The position numbers and the translations under genes were made by a program. 64,000 nt of DNA, taken from contig QKWP01000814.1 of the NCBI GenBank assembly GCA_003550325.1, forward strand, positions 25,859 to 89,858, read 5' to 3'. The notes below the pieces were generated by a model. It saw only the letters and a list, made by a program, of their open reading frames with translations, searched no databases and was not told the DNA's origin. Origin of the DNA: Gigaspora rosea (taxonomy: Eukaryota > Glomeromycota > Glomeromycetes > Diversisporales > Gigasporaceae). Of this stretch, positions 1 through 11,769 are shown in pieces; within the stretch, counting starts at the first letter, position 1, and each line of letters opens with the position of its first letter.

Positions 1-800
1 TTTTATATCGATTATAAAATATCGTTATATATCGATTAAAATATCGTTATATATCGATTAATTGGATAAAAATCAATATATATCTATAATCGATATATAT
101 CATTTTTTATATTAAATCATTATATCTATAAATCGATTATAATTATAATTATTTGAAACGATATATAACGATTAGCAGATCTTTAATAATTACTTAGTGT
201 TTTGACTGCGTTACGAAAATTTCAACCCAAATTACCAGATAAAAAAAAAATAATAAAAAAAAATAAAAAAAAAATTTAAAAAATTTCTTATGCCCATTTA
301 ATCTGTAACATATCCTAGATCATAAAAATATATTCCACAAAATAAAAAAAAACTTAAAAAAAAAAGCCATTTTGAACGATCTTTACATCCTCTCCCTTTT
401 CTCCCTCTTCCTTTTTTTCTCTTTCTTTTTTTTCTCTCTTTTTTTTTTTCTCTCTCTTTTTTTTCTCTTTCTTTTTTTTTAATATTTCGAATACTTTCAA
501 AATATTTTAGGACAATCTGCAACCTGTATCATATCAATGACGTGTTTTACTAATATTTTCGAAATGTTTCGATGATTTTTGATAATCTGTACTACAAAAT
601 CAGATTAGATCTTTATTTATTTTTTTTTGTTTATAATTTAGATCTTCTATCAATTTTACATTGTTTCTTCGTTTTCCTTTTGTTTTTTTTTTGGTTTCAT
701 TTAGTTTCGTTTAGTTTCATTTTGTTTCATTTAGTTTCGTTTTGTTTTTTTTTATTTATATTTTTTTTTATTTTTTAATTTTTTTTATTTTATTTCTACA
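1..800. repeat. AT-rich simple repeats and polypyrimidine tract
   Basis: The first 180 bases are degenerate iterations of words such as atatatcgatta. Positions 360-480 and 600-790 are nearly pure pyrimidine runs on the plus strand (ctctttttttt and gtttcatttag iterations). Translations here are low-complexity Lys/Arg/Glu or Phe/Leu strings expected from such tracts. I see no gene. Confidence 0.75.
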
Positions 801-1560
801 CTTTACTACTGGCACTTTGCAAGAAATCCAGTGACTTTTTGGTACTTAGTGCAAGCTAACTTAGCCTTTCGACACTTTGAAAAACACACAACTACTTTCT
901 CTAGCAATTCCAAAAGTTCAAGAATGCAAGTTTTTGCAAGTTTTTGCAAGGTTTTGTTTTATTTATTTTTTCATTTCATGTTTTTTGGTTTTGTTTTTTA
1001 TTTTTATTAATTTATTTTATTCCGGCACTTTGCGAAAACCTTCGACGATTTCTAAATTGCAAAAACATGAACTCGAAATAGAGATTTAGGGCTTTGTTTA
1101 TTTTTTTATTTAGTTTGCTTACATTTTTGTTTTTTGTTTGTTTTCTTTTTTTACTTATTTTTTTAACTTTATTTTATTTTATTTATCCTTTACTTCTTTA
1201 GAAACTTTGCAAGAAAACGATTTGACTTTCTGCCACTTTACAAGAACACCAATTCTAATATCTCTGGTACTTTGCAAAAAGTCACGAATATGAATGAATA
1301 TAATTGAATATAAGTGAATATGAGCGAAATATAATAGTTTATTTTTTTTCATTTTTGTTTTTTTTGTTATTTTTCAGCTTTGTTTTTTGTTTTTTGTTTG
1401 TTTTTTTTACTTATTTTTTATTTTATTTTATTTTATTTATTCCTTACTTCTTTCAGAATTTTGCAAGAAACAACCTAACTTTCTGGCACTTTGCAAGAAG
1501 TAGCGAATATAAGCGAATATAAACGAATATAAGCGAAATATGAGCGAATATAAAGAATAT
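801..1560. repeat. Degenerate tandem repeat with the word actttgcaagaa
   Basis: The word ggcactttgcaagaa or a close variant recurs around 813, 1022, 1203, 1268 and 1482, each followed by a T-rich stretch. Short gcgaatataa iterations follow at 1285-1325 and 1500-1555. The unit is too diverged to give an exact period. The same core word recurs at 57640-58110 near the other end of the window. No coding potential is evident. Confidence 0.6.
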
Positions 1561-2094
1561 AATGGTTTATTTTTTTTGTTTCATTTTTTTAATTTTTTTT
1601 GGGTTTGTTTTTTTTGGATTTATTTTTTTTTGTCATTTTTTTTATAATAATATATAATATATGTAATATTTAAAATATAATATATAATAAAAAAATAAAA
1701 TTTTATATTAAATAGCGAAAACTTGTGAATATTTTATATTTAATAAATTAAAATATTATATAATAATAATAATAAAAAAATTTATAATTAAATTGCGAAA
1801 ACTTGTGAAAACTTGCGAAAACCTGTAAAATATTCAAAAAGCATGATTATGTGAATTAATTGATATCATATAAGATATATATCGATTAATATTGATATAT
1901 ATCGATTACTATCGATTACTATCATTATTGATAGTAATCGGCAGGGGTGATGGGTATTGATATATATCTTACCGGTTAGTAATCGATATATATCTATATC
2001 TAAAATTGCTGATATAATAAATGTTAGTATCCTTAGTAAAATATCAAGTAAAACACTGTATTTACTTAATATATATACTCTCTATCAGTGTTGT
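1561..2094. other. Gene-free AT-rich stretch with atatatcgat iterations
   Basis: T-rich and TA-rich sequence. Positions 1870-2000 hold repeated gatatatatcgattac words resembling those at 1-180, and 1790-1820 holds gcgaaaacttgtgaa iterations. No ORF with recognisable similarity is visible. Confidence 0.6.
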
Positions 2095-2153
2095 CACCAG
2101 ACTAGTGTTACAAGCTGACTGGTTTTTATCAGCTGGCTTAGCCAGCTGATACG

Positions 2154-3419
2154 GTGCAGGACACCTAAAGGCAAAAATCACGTGACTTGTCCCATTTTCA
2201 AAAATTTATAATCAAATTTGATGTTTTTTTGAAATCCTGCATTTTGATTGGTTAAAAATTAATTTTTAAAATTAATTTTTAAAATTAATTTTAAAATATT
2301 TTAAAATTGACCAATAGCAGTGAGCCAAAACACATGACTTGTCCCATTTAGAGGTAATTTTTTCCGTATCATATTTTTTTTTTTACTTTTTTTTTTACTG
2401 TTTTATAACCGAGACCTTGCTCTTTTTCATTTATTAATTTTTATTATTACATGCAGAAGAGAATAACAATAATGTATTAAAATTATTGGAGAAAAAGAAA
2501 ATTGGACTTCATGATGGCCTTCCGCTACCAACAATCTTTATCCAAGGCCTAATTGTTAGCTGAGCTAAGTTTAACTTCTCAGACTTTTAAGGTAAAAATT
2601 GTTAACATTGATAAACTTGTCCCAGCATAACCGGCCCAGGTCCCAATATGTTAAACAAAAAGCAGTCATATAGTCCGGACTGCTTAAGACGAAGCTTCTA
2701 GAATCTTCTTCTAGTGGTTTCTCCTTAAGTCTTGCACATCTCATGATAATTGTATCCAATACAGTAGGTGCCTTTCCTTTTTGGGAGCAGTAAACACTGC
2801 AGATCTTTTGGAGGGGGTACGCCAAATCGGCCACTTTTTGAAAATTCTTCACAAACCAGCAACACCAAAAAAATTCACTTGTAGTCATAGTAAAGACAGT
2901 TGTTCTCCCCATATAGCCCAAAATCTATCTGAGAGCCGCCAAATAATTCTCAGGTTGCGGTGAGTGATAAACTCTAAGCTTGTCGGCAGGTAGTCTATGA
3001 ACTTTACCTCTAAACGACAAGTGCTGTCTTTTTGGGTGAGCGACAAACTCTAAAGCTATTAGCAGATACTCAGTTAACTGTATCTCTAAATAACAGCTGC
3101 TAGGGTGCATGTTTTAGTTGGTTTTTCTACTGTTTCTTTAAGACTGTACTTCTGAAGTGTTAGCATTTTTGTTGGTATAAGTGATCGGTGGATAGAGTTA
3201 CGGAAGATCCCATTATAATTTTTTTTCTGTATCATATAAAAATAGCACACTTTTAAACTCATATAAATTAAAAATATATAATAAGTTTTAAAAAATTAGA
3301 GCCGCTAAGTTGTAGTAAATTAGTTAAACTACAAAATAGCAGCTCATTTTTTTTGATATTATTTTTATATTAAATGCTATTGGCTTTTAAAGTTTGGGAA
3401 ACCTTTAGGTGTCCCGCAC
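2154..3419. mobile_element. Inner inverted-repeat unit nested in the hAT-like element
   Basis: An 18-bp inverted repeat with one mismatch marks both ends: gtgcaggacacctaaagg at 2154-2171 and its complement at 3402-3419. The word tgacttgtcccattt occurs twice near the left end (about 2183 and 2336). I could not find a convincing target-site duplication, so its class is unknown. It encloses the gypsy-like pol remnant. Confidence 0.55.
2571..3110 (-). pseudogene. Decayed Ty3/gypsy-like pol fragment
   Basis: Two adjoining minus-strand reading frames (3110-2925 and 2921-2571) read like the segment between the RT thumb and RNase H of a gypsy polyprotein. The stretch WFVKNFQKVADLAYPLQK resembles the conserved YYRRFIKNFSKIAKPL region. 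A later CARLKEKPLEED..FVLSSPDY stretch resembles the LK..L..APVL..PD segment before the RNase H core. The frame changes at about 2922 and no catalytic motif remains. It is unlike the intact gypsy copy at 13.5-23.1 kb, so it is an older and different lineage. Homology is judged by eye only. Confidence 0.4.
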
Positions 3420-4181
3420 TATAAAAATTTTGGCTAAGTGGCTGACTAATGGCCAATATATATCAATCATGCTGAAATCAATAACTTAACTGATTCAGCA
3501 GAAAAATCATTCAGCAAATTTTTACTAAGTGTCCCAGAATTTATGATAACAGTAGTATGACCTAAATTTCTCTTCCTGAGACATTATTTTATGCTTGCAA
3601 TATATAAATGTATGCACCCAAGTGAGAATAGATAACTATATTAATTCTTAAATAAGTACAATCCTTAAATAAGTACAATTTATTCTTCTACCAAAAAATT
3701 ATTATTATATAATTCTCAAGGCTCACTGCATTAGCGTGATGCATTAACTTGTTAAAATATTGAACCTTAACTTTCATAAGAAAAATCATAACATATATCT
3801 TTATTTCTGATTTTCTGACCATAGTAAAAAATGCTTTAATATTACTAAAATATGACAGATCTTTCAGAGATCTGGAAGTATTTCAATTAGATTTAATTTA
3901 TATATAAAAAACTCAATACGAAATAAAAAAAAGTTTGCTTTTGAATAGAAGTCTTTTGGCACATACCTTTAACAATTTAGCAAACGTTTATTATTGCTGT
4001 ATCAATAATTAAAGTTTGGATATAGATCTGTATTCAATTTGATCTATTATTATATATACTTATCACGTGAATGGTATACCCTTAGCTATATTAGCCAGCT
4101 GATACACTTATACAGATGGCTTAGCTGGCTAAGCCACCTTAGCCGCAGCTGCTTTAGCCAGCTTGTAACACTATACCAGAC

Positions 4182-5752
4182 ATAGTCTGAGCTATTTTGA
4201 GGAGAACTGGTCATTTTTGGATATTGTCCGAGGTCCGTATCCGAATTATATCCAGGTAAATTAATTGTCACTAGATATTGTTCGTGCAATAATTGTCAAA
4301 CATGAACATATAGCAGACACGAACATTGTCCGATGCCCAAGTTTGTTATCAAAAAAATTCAACAAAAAAAATGACTATTCTAACAGAATTTATTTATTAC
4401 TATCTATAAGTTTTATCTATATATTTATTTGTTGTATCGCAAAAGTATTTACAGCTATCATCATTATACCTGGGACACCTGAATGATTATTCTGCTAATT
4501 CAATAAGTTGTAAATTTTGGGAATAATAAAATTCAGTAAAAGATATATTAATATGTATTTTAATAAGATAAGGCGACTAATATATATTACAATAAGACAC
4601 ATGCATACTTATCGCATTTGAAAGTCGTAAAATTTCAATTTTTGTGCTATTTTTAATTATTTTAAAAATTTCAATACCTATTCTTTGGTAAGGTCCATTT
4701 TTGTTCAAATATTTATTTCTAATTATTTTTTACTGAAAATTTGGTTTTAAAAGATTTCAATTCCTATTCTTTGACAAGATCCATTTCATTCAAATAAAGC
4801 CCAATGTGTCATGACTCAATGCCATCTATATCAAAGAAAATATACCGTTAGCCGTGCTATTTATGAAATTGAAACTCGTTATCAATCATCAAAGAAACAT
4901 ACAAACTATAAACAAGACATAAATACTAACAAAAAGTGACTATAGCAGACAATACAATGCTGATTGATATTCTATTAAATGGCAGCGCCAAAGATAATAT
5001 CTGTGAAAAAATACAACAACACCAAAGATAACCACCTATGAAATGATGATGCTAAAGACACTGCTTCATGAAGTAGCAACACTAAAGATACTGCTCCATG
5101 AAACAGCGACAATGACAATCCACAACAAGAATAAAATAGCGAAACTAGAATAATAATGCCACAATCAATCAAAACGACAGTACCAACAAACGGCGACTCT
5201 AGTGACGACTCAACAACAACACCAGTGAAAGAAGAGCACCAAGAAACAAAGACATCAAGACTTTAGAGAATTCGACGCTATAAAAAAAAACTTGAGCAAA
5301 ATGCTAAAAAAAACTAGAAAACTAATTATCAAAAATAAGTTACTTATCTTGATCTGTGTAACTAGAAATTTTCTAGCAATTATTAAAATTAAATCAAGAT
5401 TAAGTTGTAATTTCAGCATGGAACCTATTTTTATATCATAATGGATCAGTAATATATCTATTATACCGAAATCACATACTTAATCAAATTAGCTAAAAGA
5501 TCATTTAGACAATTTTGATCTGGCGTTTCTAAAAATAGTTATAATTTAATTTTTGGACAATATAACTATCTGAACTGTCCGCCAGAAATAACTGCATTGT
5601 CTGAGTCCGATTTGAGTCCGATCCAGTTCAGTCCGAGTTCAGTCTGTGTGATAGCAATAGGTCAGAATAGTGATCACGTCTATATATAATATATATATTA
5701 TAGACATTAAATTATATACAATATATAATATATATATAATATATAGAAAAAG
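4182..5752. other. Gene-free interval
   Basis: AT-rich sequence without recognisable coding. A word at about 3500-3533 (attcagcagaaaaatcattc) recurs inverted near 4470-4500, suggesting an old hairpin element crossing the hAT-like right end. Positions 4970-5280 are relatively A/C-rich with cacaacaac-type words, but translations on both strands are not recognisable. Confidence 0.45.
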
Positions 5753-5968
5753 TCTATTTGTAACAGCCTGTTACACACTTATTTGTAATAGCCAATAAGG
5801 CCATATTAATGTTAAAGTAAAGTTGAAATTAGAGTTAAAATCAAAATTAATATAGAATTGTGAGAGGATCATTTTTTGTTAGAAGTGCAATAGGGGTTAT
5901 CATAGTAAAATTTTGAGTTATAAATAAAGCTATTACAAATAAGTGTGTAACAGGCTGTTACAAATAGA
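5753..5968. mobile_element. 216-bp MITE with 40-bp inverted repeats
   Basis: The two 40-bp ends (5753-5792 and 5929-5968) are near-perfect reverse complements and include the inner palindrome gtaacagcctgttac. The short body has no ORF. A target-site duplication is not clear in the surrounding TA-rich DNA. Confidence 0.8.
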
Positions 5969-5983
5969 TTCATAATATATATA

Positions 5984-6225
5984 TGGGCTTAGTGCTACAA
6001 AAAGGGTAAATCAAAGATCTTCAGATCCATTTTTATGTTATAACTATATAATAAATTATAAGAAAATATAAACTTTAAAGAACTATACTGCAAAATTTTA
6101 TTAAATACAACTGCTTTTGTGTTTTAAGTAAAAAATGTACTAGATCTTATTTTAAATTGATTTGTATAAAAAAAAATTATTTTTGAAAAATTTTCAATTT
6201 ACCTCTTTTTGTAGTGCCAAGCCCA
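5984..6225. mobile_element. 242-bp MITE flanked by TA
   Basis: Inverted ends start tgggcttagtgctacaaaaag and match the right end with a few mismatches (tgggcttggcactacaaaaag). TA dinucleotides flank both sides (5982-5983 and 6226-6227), which fits Tc1/mariner-type mobilisation. No ORF is present. Confidence 0.75.
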
Positions 6226-6252
6226 TATTATCTAATATTAAATAACTTTTTT

Positions 6253-6780
6253 TCTACTAGTTTGTTTTGGATGATTTTACTACCAAAATGTTCATCTCAA
6301 TGAGATGATTTTAACAAGCCCAAAATCATTAAAATCCAATCACAGGGCCACAAGATCGTTAAAGTTTGTATTATTTTATAAATAAATTTTAATATATGAG
6401 GGGGAGTCAGTAGAAAAGTGGCAAATTTTTTCCAAGTAAAAGTTTTCTTGACTTTAAGCTTAAATATCTTAACAACTATCTTAATAAATTTAATAAATTT
6501 TTTTATTTTAATTCTATATAATTTCAAGATTAATATAAAAAAAATTTTTAGCAAATTTAATTAAATAGTTGTTAAGATATTTTAGTTTAAAAATTAAAAA
6601 ATTTTATTAAAAATAATTTGTCCCTTTTCTACTGACTCACCCCATATATACATAAAATAATGCAAAACCTTTAGCAATCTTATAACTCTGTGATTGAATT
6701 TTAATGATTTTGGGCTTGTTAGAATTATCTCATTAAAACAAACATTTTGGTAGTAAAATCATCCAAAATGGACCAGTAGA
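6253..6780. mobile_element. 528-bp hairpin element, family A
   Basis: About 80 bp at each end are inverted copies containing gattttactaccaaaatg followed by a segment with agcccaaaatcattaaaatc. The same arms recur at 12485-12661, 23599-23720 and 24287-24605, so this is a repeated family in the window. The body is AT-rich. The minus-strand reading frame at 6297-6554 is low-complexity Lys/Ile/Phe and is not a gene. Confidence 0.75.
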
Positions 6781-6813
6781 TATATTTAATATTATATATA
6801 TTATATATTATAT

Positions 6814-7438
6814 TATAAAGGAAAATAAATTTGTCGCACCCTGCTTCGACCAATTAAATTGCACGATTTTATAGCTAAAAGATGTTATTTTTTAAAAATT
6901 TAAAATTTTACTGAATAAAGTGTAAAATATATATAATAGCACACCATATAATGCAAAATTTTATTCTGAACAACTTTTTCTAAGTTATAAAGATAGATTG
7001 TCTTAGTAAAAAAGCATTTTATAATAAAAATCAAAATTTTCCAAAATTAGCACATATAAAACTTTTTTTACTAAAGCAATCTACCTTTTTAACTTAGAAA
7101 AAGTTGTTTATTGTAAAATTTTATATGCAATACTTAAATGTATATATAGATTATATTAGTAAAAAAAAGTTTTATATGTACTAACATTCAAAATTTTTGA
7201 TTTTCTTATAAAATGTTTTTTTACTAAAACAATCTATATTTATAACTTAGAATAAGTTGTTCAGAATAAAATTTTACATTATATGCTTTGATATCATTTA
7301 TTTATTTTTATATTTAACTAGTAAAATTTTTAATTTTTAAAACTTAAAATTTTTTGTTTACAAATCGAGCAATTTGATTGGTCAGAATCAGGGGTGTAAC
7401 ATGTCGCAAGTGTGACAAATTTCTATTTCCTATTATAA
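6814..7438. mobile_element. 625-bp palindromic MITE
   Basis: The left end tataaaggaaaataaatttg is matched by the inverted right end ending tctatttcctattata. Internal arms are also inverted: words such as acaactttttctaagttata near 6970 and taacttagaataagttgt near 7245. The whole body can fold as a long imperfect hairpin. No ORF is present. Confidence 0.65.
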
Positions 7439-7737
7439 ATATTAGTTGTTATATTAACTAATCAAAGTTAATAATAATAAAAACTATTTAAAACTCTTCC
7501 TGTCGATCACTTGTACAAAATTCTAAACAAAAGAAAAGCAAAATTTTTTTAGTAAAAGACGAAGCAACTATTAATACTGGTTTTTATAAAGGTCAACCTT
7601 TTTATCCACTCTTTGGGGACTCCTTTATATATTTAGCAAGCAAGCCAAAAGCGTCAGTTGTGCAAGATTACTGGCAGTGGGTATCCTTAGTATAAAAAAT
7701 CTATTGGAAATAAAGATTATAACCAAGTCAGGTATTA
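7439..7737. other. Possible coding remnant of unknown origin
   Basis: A short plus-strand stretch (about 7588-7695) is less AT-rich than its surroundings and translates for about 30 codons with mixed residues (GDSFIYLASKPKASVVQDYW). It has no start or stop context. I do not recognise it. It may be an old transposon remnant. Confidence 0.25.
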
Positions 7738-8105
7738 ATCGAGTTATTCGCGGTTAACTAGTTAACCGGGTAATGACTAGAGTTACTCAAGTAATACCTG
7801 AGTAAATATATCTGGGTAATACCCAAGTAGGAATATCTAAATAATCCTGGGTAATTAAATATTAATAATTAATTGTAACTAATAGGTGTTATCGAACACA
7901 AGGCTTTTATATGCCATAACTTAAATTACTTGTTTTATACTGAACAGATTTTATCATATGAAAATTAATTGGCTACAATAATTCTTGTAACCAATTACAT
8001 AACAGTTTACTCGGGTAAAACGAGTAAGATTTTATATCTGTGTATACCTATTGATTACTTGAGTAACACATGAGTTTACTTACCAGTTAACCGAGTAACA
8101 ATTTT
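7738..8105. mobile_element. Imperfect inverted-repeat element with gagtaa-type arms
   Basis: The left arm (ggttaactagttaaccgg, then gttactcaagtaat near 7782) is matched in inverse orientation at the right (attacttgagtaac, then ccagttaaccgagtaac at 8052-8100). The inner sequence repeats short gggtaata words. Ends and duplication are not resolved. Confidence 0.5.
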
Positions 8106-8439
8106 TTGGCCAAGTACAATCACTAATTGGAAGTCTTCTTTTGCTAACAAAGATTTTATAGTTTGGCTAGGCGGTGATTTAAAAATGAGTTTTTCAATAC
8201 TCTCTTTAAGGATTTTGGTTTCAAGAACATATTTGATCATATACCTACTATCATATTTTTGTTCGAAGTTTTTTTTTTCTGGAATTTTGGATGAAAAGTG
8301 GTGTACTCCCTCCAAAAGATCGGCATTGTTGTTCCTATCCTAATTGGGAAGAAGGTATGCAAGTTGATAAACAAGAATGGTCACGTAATGAAACGTGGCA
8401 TAGTGGAGTAGGCAGATTGTTGAAAATTTAAATTCTAGA

Positions 8440-8760
8440 AAGTTTCCTTATTTTTTCTTTGATGTACATATAATACTTTGGCGAGATAGTCCTTGTGTAG
8501 TATTATATAATTTTTATCACTGGGCATAAGCGTAAATAGTGCTATCATAGCCGTTTACTTCTTGCCTTCATCTTTTGTTTTTTTATTTTTATTTTGTACT
8601 TCTTGGTTTTCATTTAGGTAGTGTAGTTTTCCCCTTTTTTTTTACCTCCTTTTATTTTCTTTATTTGTTTCTTTTATTCTAGTAGAATCCTGCTACTCGA
8701 AAAGTTAGAAGAAGTTTAAGAAATAGGCAGTTATAATAGGCAGCAAACTCCAATTAGTAA
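8440..8760 (+). repeat. Diverged retroposon-like repeat, family R
   Basis: This follows the same order of words as the poly(A) retroposon at 46752-47536: a tattatataattttt block, a T-rich block with cttggttttcatttaggtagtg, an ntttttttacctcct block, then gcta..gaaaagttagaagaagtttaagg. A third diverged copy lies at 25620-25800. Divergence is high and there is no coding sequence. Confidence 0.5.
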
Positions 8761-8959
8761 TTTAGATACTCAAAGTCTATTTAGATAAGGGGTTAAGATG
8801 AGTAAAAGTTTGTTATAGCAGGTCACATTTAAGGATCCTTGATGACACCTGGGTGGGTCGCACTTTAATAAAATAGTCAACTTAGAGTAGGCATAGCATA
8901 TAATATACTGGTATTACAAAATGTGTATAAATAAAGTTGTGGCATGACTGCTGAATTCT

Positions 8960-9065
8960 ACAAAAAAAATTAACCAATCAGAATTGAAATTAGGATGATC
9001 ATACTATATATGGATAAGGGTGGCTATTAAGTAAAAAATATTATATGATAAATAGCACACCCCGT
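8960..9065 (+). repeat. Dispersed repeat shared with 51863-51960
   Basis: Words such as atgatca.accata.atgg.tag.ggtggct..taagtaaaaaa and ataaatagca occur here and at 51877-51955 in the same order. In both places the repeat abuts SINE-derived sequence, so it may be a variant SINE segment or an element inserted beside it. No ORF is present. Confidence 0.5.
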
Positions 9066-9074
9066 ATCTCAAAG

Positions 9075-10021
9075 CATTTTCAAACTGAAACTTGTTTTGG
9101 TAACTTCTTCTCATCAATTAGTTGGATATATTATCTATATATAGCCTTGGTACACTATTCTGAATAGGAACTTTCGAGCATAATTGTATCATTATACAAA
9201 CAAATCCAAGGAACCAGAGAAACAAAAACCTATTTGGCAAGTCCCAAATAAAGAGGTAGCAAAGATTTTTGATAGTACTACCAAAACTGAAGTATCAGAA
9301 ACCAAAGCTGAAGAACTGGATGATTATAATCTAAGGAACAAGGTCCACCAACTTGGCAGCCAGAGTTACACCGAAAAAAAAGAACCTATACTATAAAAGT
9401 AGGTACCAGGAGAAGAAAAACCATAAAGCACCTAATGCCAAGTAGATTAACTCTTCCGAGCTAACTAGATTGGAAGTCTAAGATATATCGAGAAATGATT
9501 GATAGAAAAGTGATAGTAGGTATTAGGGTTGGGAGTAACTCCTACAAGGACAAAAGTAGATAATGGTAGCGGTTGGAAAGTATTCTCCTGACCACAAGTA
9601 TTGGTTTCAGTAAATGCATAAGTTACTAAAGTATAGATAATAATTGTGTGGGACAAGAAATGCTCTACCAAGTGTCTCGTGAAGATAAATTAGTCCTAAG
9701 AGAATATTTGTCAGCAGCATTCAAGACTGATCTTGACTGACTTATGTAATAGAGGGCTATACCAGTGATACAAGTAGGATTAGCAGAAAAACTAGGACCA
9801 AAAAGTTTAAACAGACAATTCCCTAGTTAGATTGCAGATATAGCAGCTAGTATAAAACCTTTGAGCGAACTACTTAAATTAGACAACCAAAGTTGTACAT
9901 GTAGCTAGTTGTATTCTCATCTATGTAACAAATATTGGGTGCCAAAAGAGACACCCTTGATCCACAAATTTGAATAAAAGACTTATTATCCAATTTGGAA
10001 ACTTTGACATAAAAAAAAAAA
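9075..10021 (+). mobile_element. 5'-truncated ~1 kb SINE copy
   Basis: The body matches the complete SINE at 31973-33001 across its length: the gttggatatattacct block, the aaatccaaggaac.gagaaa block, the taggtaccagg.gaagaaaaacc block, and the 3' end gatccaca..ttgaataaa followed by poly(A). The tRNA-like head is missing; similarity begins just after it. The reading frame at 9184-9396 runs through the SINE body and is not evidence of a gene. Confidence 0.75.
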
Positions 10022-10796
10022 ACAGTTATACAGATATATTATAGTATAATAAATTAATTTTTTAATATAATTCTTTAAGTGCACATCCTCAATAAATATA
10101 CACTTGAGCCTAGTTCCAAGAAGGTACATTTAGAGATATTTTTTTGTAGTTAGTATATTTGTATACAACAAAAACTTTATCTAGAAGCAATTTGAATATA
10201 AAGTTTTAGTTTATATATTAAGAAGAACTAAAAAAAAAACTTTTATATAGATTTAACTTTTCAGATAAAAAACTTTGCTGCTATAGAAGATATAATAGAA
10301 CTACAATTCTAAAGTTTTTTGTTAAAAGATATAAAAGCTTAAACAGAAGTATAATTTTGGTTAAATATATTATTCTACAAAGCATAAAACTTATGCTCTT
10401 TACAATTTTGGTATTCTTATTATTTCTCTTTGGTTTTTTTTAAATTTTACCAAAAATTGGAAATCTAACTTACTAGTACTATATCCTTTTTAAAAAATTA
10501 GTATTATTTACTTTTTTTCAAATTGGAATATGGGGTCTTTGCAGTAAAAAGAACCAATACTGGTTTATATATGATTTTGAGAAAATCATATATGTTTTGT
10601 TCGGACTGATCTGGGTTAATCAAATTTTTATAATTTGATTAGTCTATTATATCGGGTAATCCCATGAAGTACAAAACTTCAAGAAATTTTTTTTTAAATA
10701 TCTCATTTTTTATTATGCAAATCAATTTCCACTGGTATAATTAAAAATAATTGTGCATATTAAAATTTATCTAAATATAATAAAAACCTAATTTTG
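10022..10796. other. Gene-free AT-rich interval
   Basis: Between two SINE copies. It holds AT-rich sequence with A/T runs and the short inverted pair around 10565-10595 (atatgattttgag..aaatcatatatg). No gene is recognised. Confidence 0.5.
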
Positions 10797-11769
10797 GGTG
10801 TGGCGCCTTAGAGAAGTGGTCAAGGTGTCACCCCCAAGCGGCAGGTTGACAGTTCAAATCCCACTGGCGATGTTTTGGAGTTAAATCTGCGTTCGATGAT
10901 TGTGGCTTATGAGCGGTTGGGCGCTAAACCTGTAACCTTGGTTCCACCATCTTGAATAGGAGCCTGCGGGCGCAATGATGTATGTATTACATCGCAAATC
11001 CAGGGAACCAGAAAAAACCCACAAAAACCCGTTTGGCAAGACCCGAGTTAGGAGGTAGTAAAAATCGGTCCTTATGGTATGCGCCAGAAAAGGCGGATAC
11101 TTCGATTGGAACGAACCTAATAAAGGGCAGGTAGCCTCGGTTACCAATCCGGGCAATGGTACATGTATGGGACATGAAATTTGTTCCGGTAGGCTCTTGT
11201 GTGAGGGTAAAGTAGCCCTTAGGTCGTCGATATCTAAAGGGTTGTGGCCTATACATGCTGGCAAAACCCGGACAAATTCCAAATAATAAAAAAACAATTG
11301 CTATTTATAAAAGATTAAATCAAATAAATAATCTTAATATTTTGTAAATATATTATTTATAACTATAAGAATATATATGATTTGTTTAAATAAAGATTAT
11401 TAATAAAGTTTTTGAGATATTAGTTATACTAGAATTTGGGATTTGGGATTTGGGATGACGGACAAATCCCAAACTATAGTAAGTTGGGATTTTGCCAACA
11501 TGTATAGTTGTGGCCTACAATATCTGCATTAAATGTAGTGCGTCGGTAGTAATAGGAGGACCATGAACCAGAGGGTTTAAATAGACAATTCCCGTAGTTG
11601 AGTTGTAGGTATGGCAGCTAGTGTAGAACCTGCGGGCGGACTACTTAAATTAGGCACCAAAAGTGCACGTGTGGCTAGTTGTATCCTCATTCATGTAACA
11701 AATATTACGTCACTATAACTCATAATAAAATCCCAGCCATAGCACACGGCCTCTAAACTTAAAAAAAAA
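10797..11769 (+). mobile_element. tRNA-headed SINE copy with a nested 257-bp element
   Basis: The head at about 10799-10875 has an A-box-like segment (cttagagaagtggt) and a B-box (gttcaaatccc), the internal RNA polymerase III promoter of tRNA-derived SINEs. A 17-bp direct repeat with one mismatch, aataaaaaccnaatttt, flanks the copy (10780-10796 and 11770-11786), and the 3' end is an A-run. It is interrupted by the element at 11250-11506. Its last 60 bases before the poly(A) differ from the other copies, so it may belong to a subfamily with a different tail. Confidence 0.8.
11250..11506. mobile_element. 257-bp non-autonomous DNA element, copy 1
   Basis: The ends are inverted repeats: tatacatgctggcaaaaccc and, inverted, tatacatgttggcaaaatccc. 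The 9-bp sequence gttgtggcc is duplicated on both sides (11241-11249 and 11507-11515). An 8-9 bp duplication with TIRs fits Mutator-like or hAT-like elements. A copy at 19865-20121 has the same length and by eye differs at one base (aagttggg versus aagtcggg), implying very recent movement. It contains no ORF and must be moved by a transposase encoded elsewhere. Confidence 0.85.

Larger units (their letters stand above)
2103..4173. mobile_element. Non-autonomous hAT-like DNA element with 8-bp target-site duplication
   Basis: The ends are perfect 15-bp inverted repeats: tagtgttacaagctg at 2103-2117 and its reverse complement at 4159-4173. They are flanked by caccagac (2095-2102) and taccagac (4174-4181), an 8-bp duplication with one mismatch. 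An 8-bp duplication and a TAGTG terminus are typical of the hAT superfamily. Subterminal palindromic words (agctggcttagccagct) sit just inside both ends, as expected for transposase-binding arrays. No hAT transposase is visible inside. The element instead carries a smaller inverted-repeat unit and a decayed gypsy fragment. Confidence 0.75.

Noticed and set aside
298-522. Lys/Arg/Glu-rich 74-codon protein on the minus strand
   Set aside because: It comes from a polypyrimidine tract and is low-complexity.
8076-8315. 79-codon minus-strand frame as a gene
   Set aside because: Mixed composition but no recognisable domain, start context or conserved neighbour. It overlaps the right arm of an inverted-repeat element. 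Not strong enough to list as a gene.
10799-10875. Functional tRNA gene
   Set aside because: A and B boxes are present, but the sequence continues into a repeated SINE body with target duplications, and similar heads occur at 31975 and 49848.
10881-11297. 138-codon minus-strand frame
   Set aside because: It lies within the SINE body and runs into the 257-bp element. The equivalent frame is not kept in other SINE copies.
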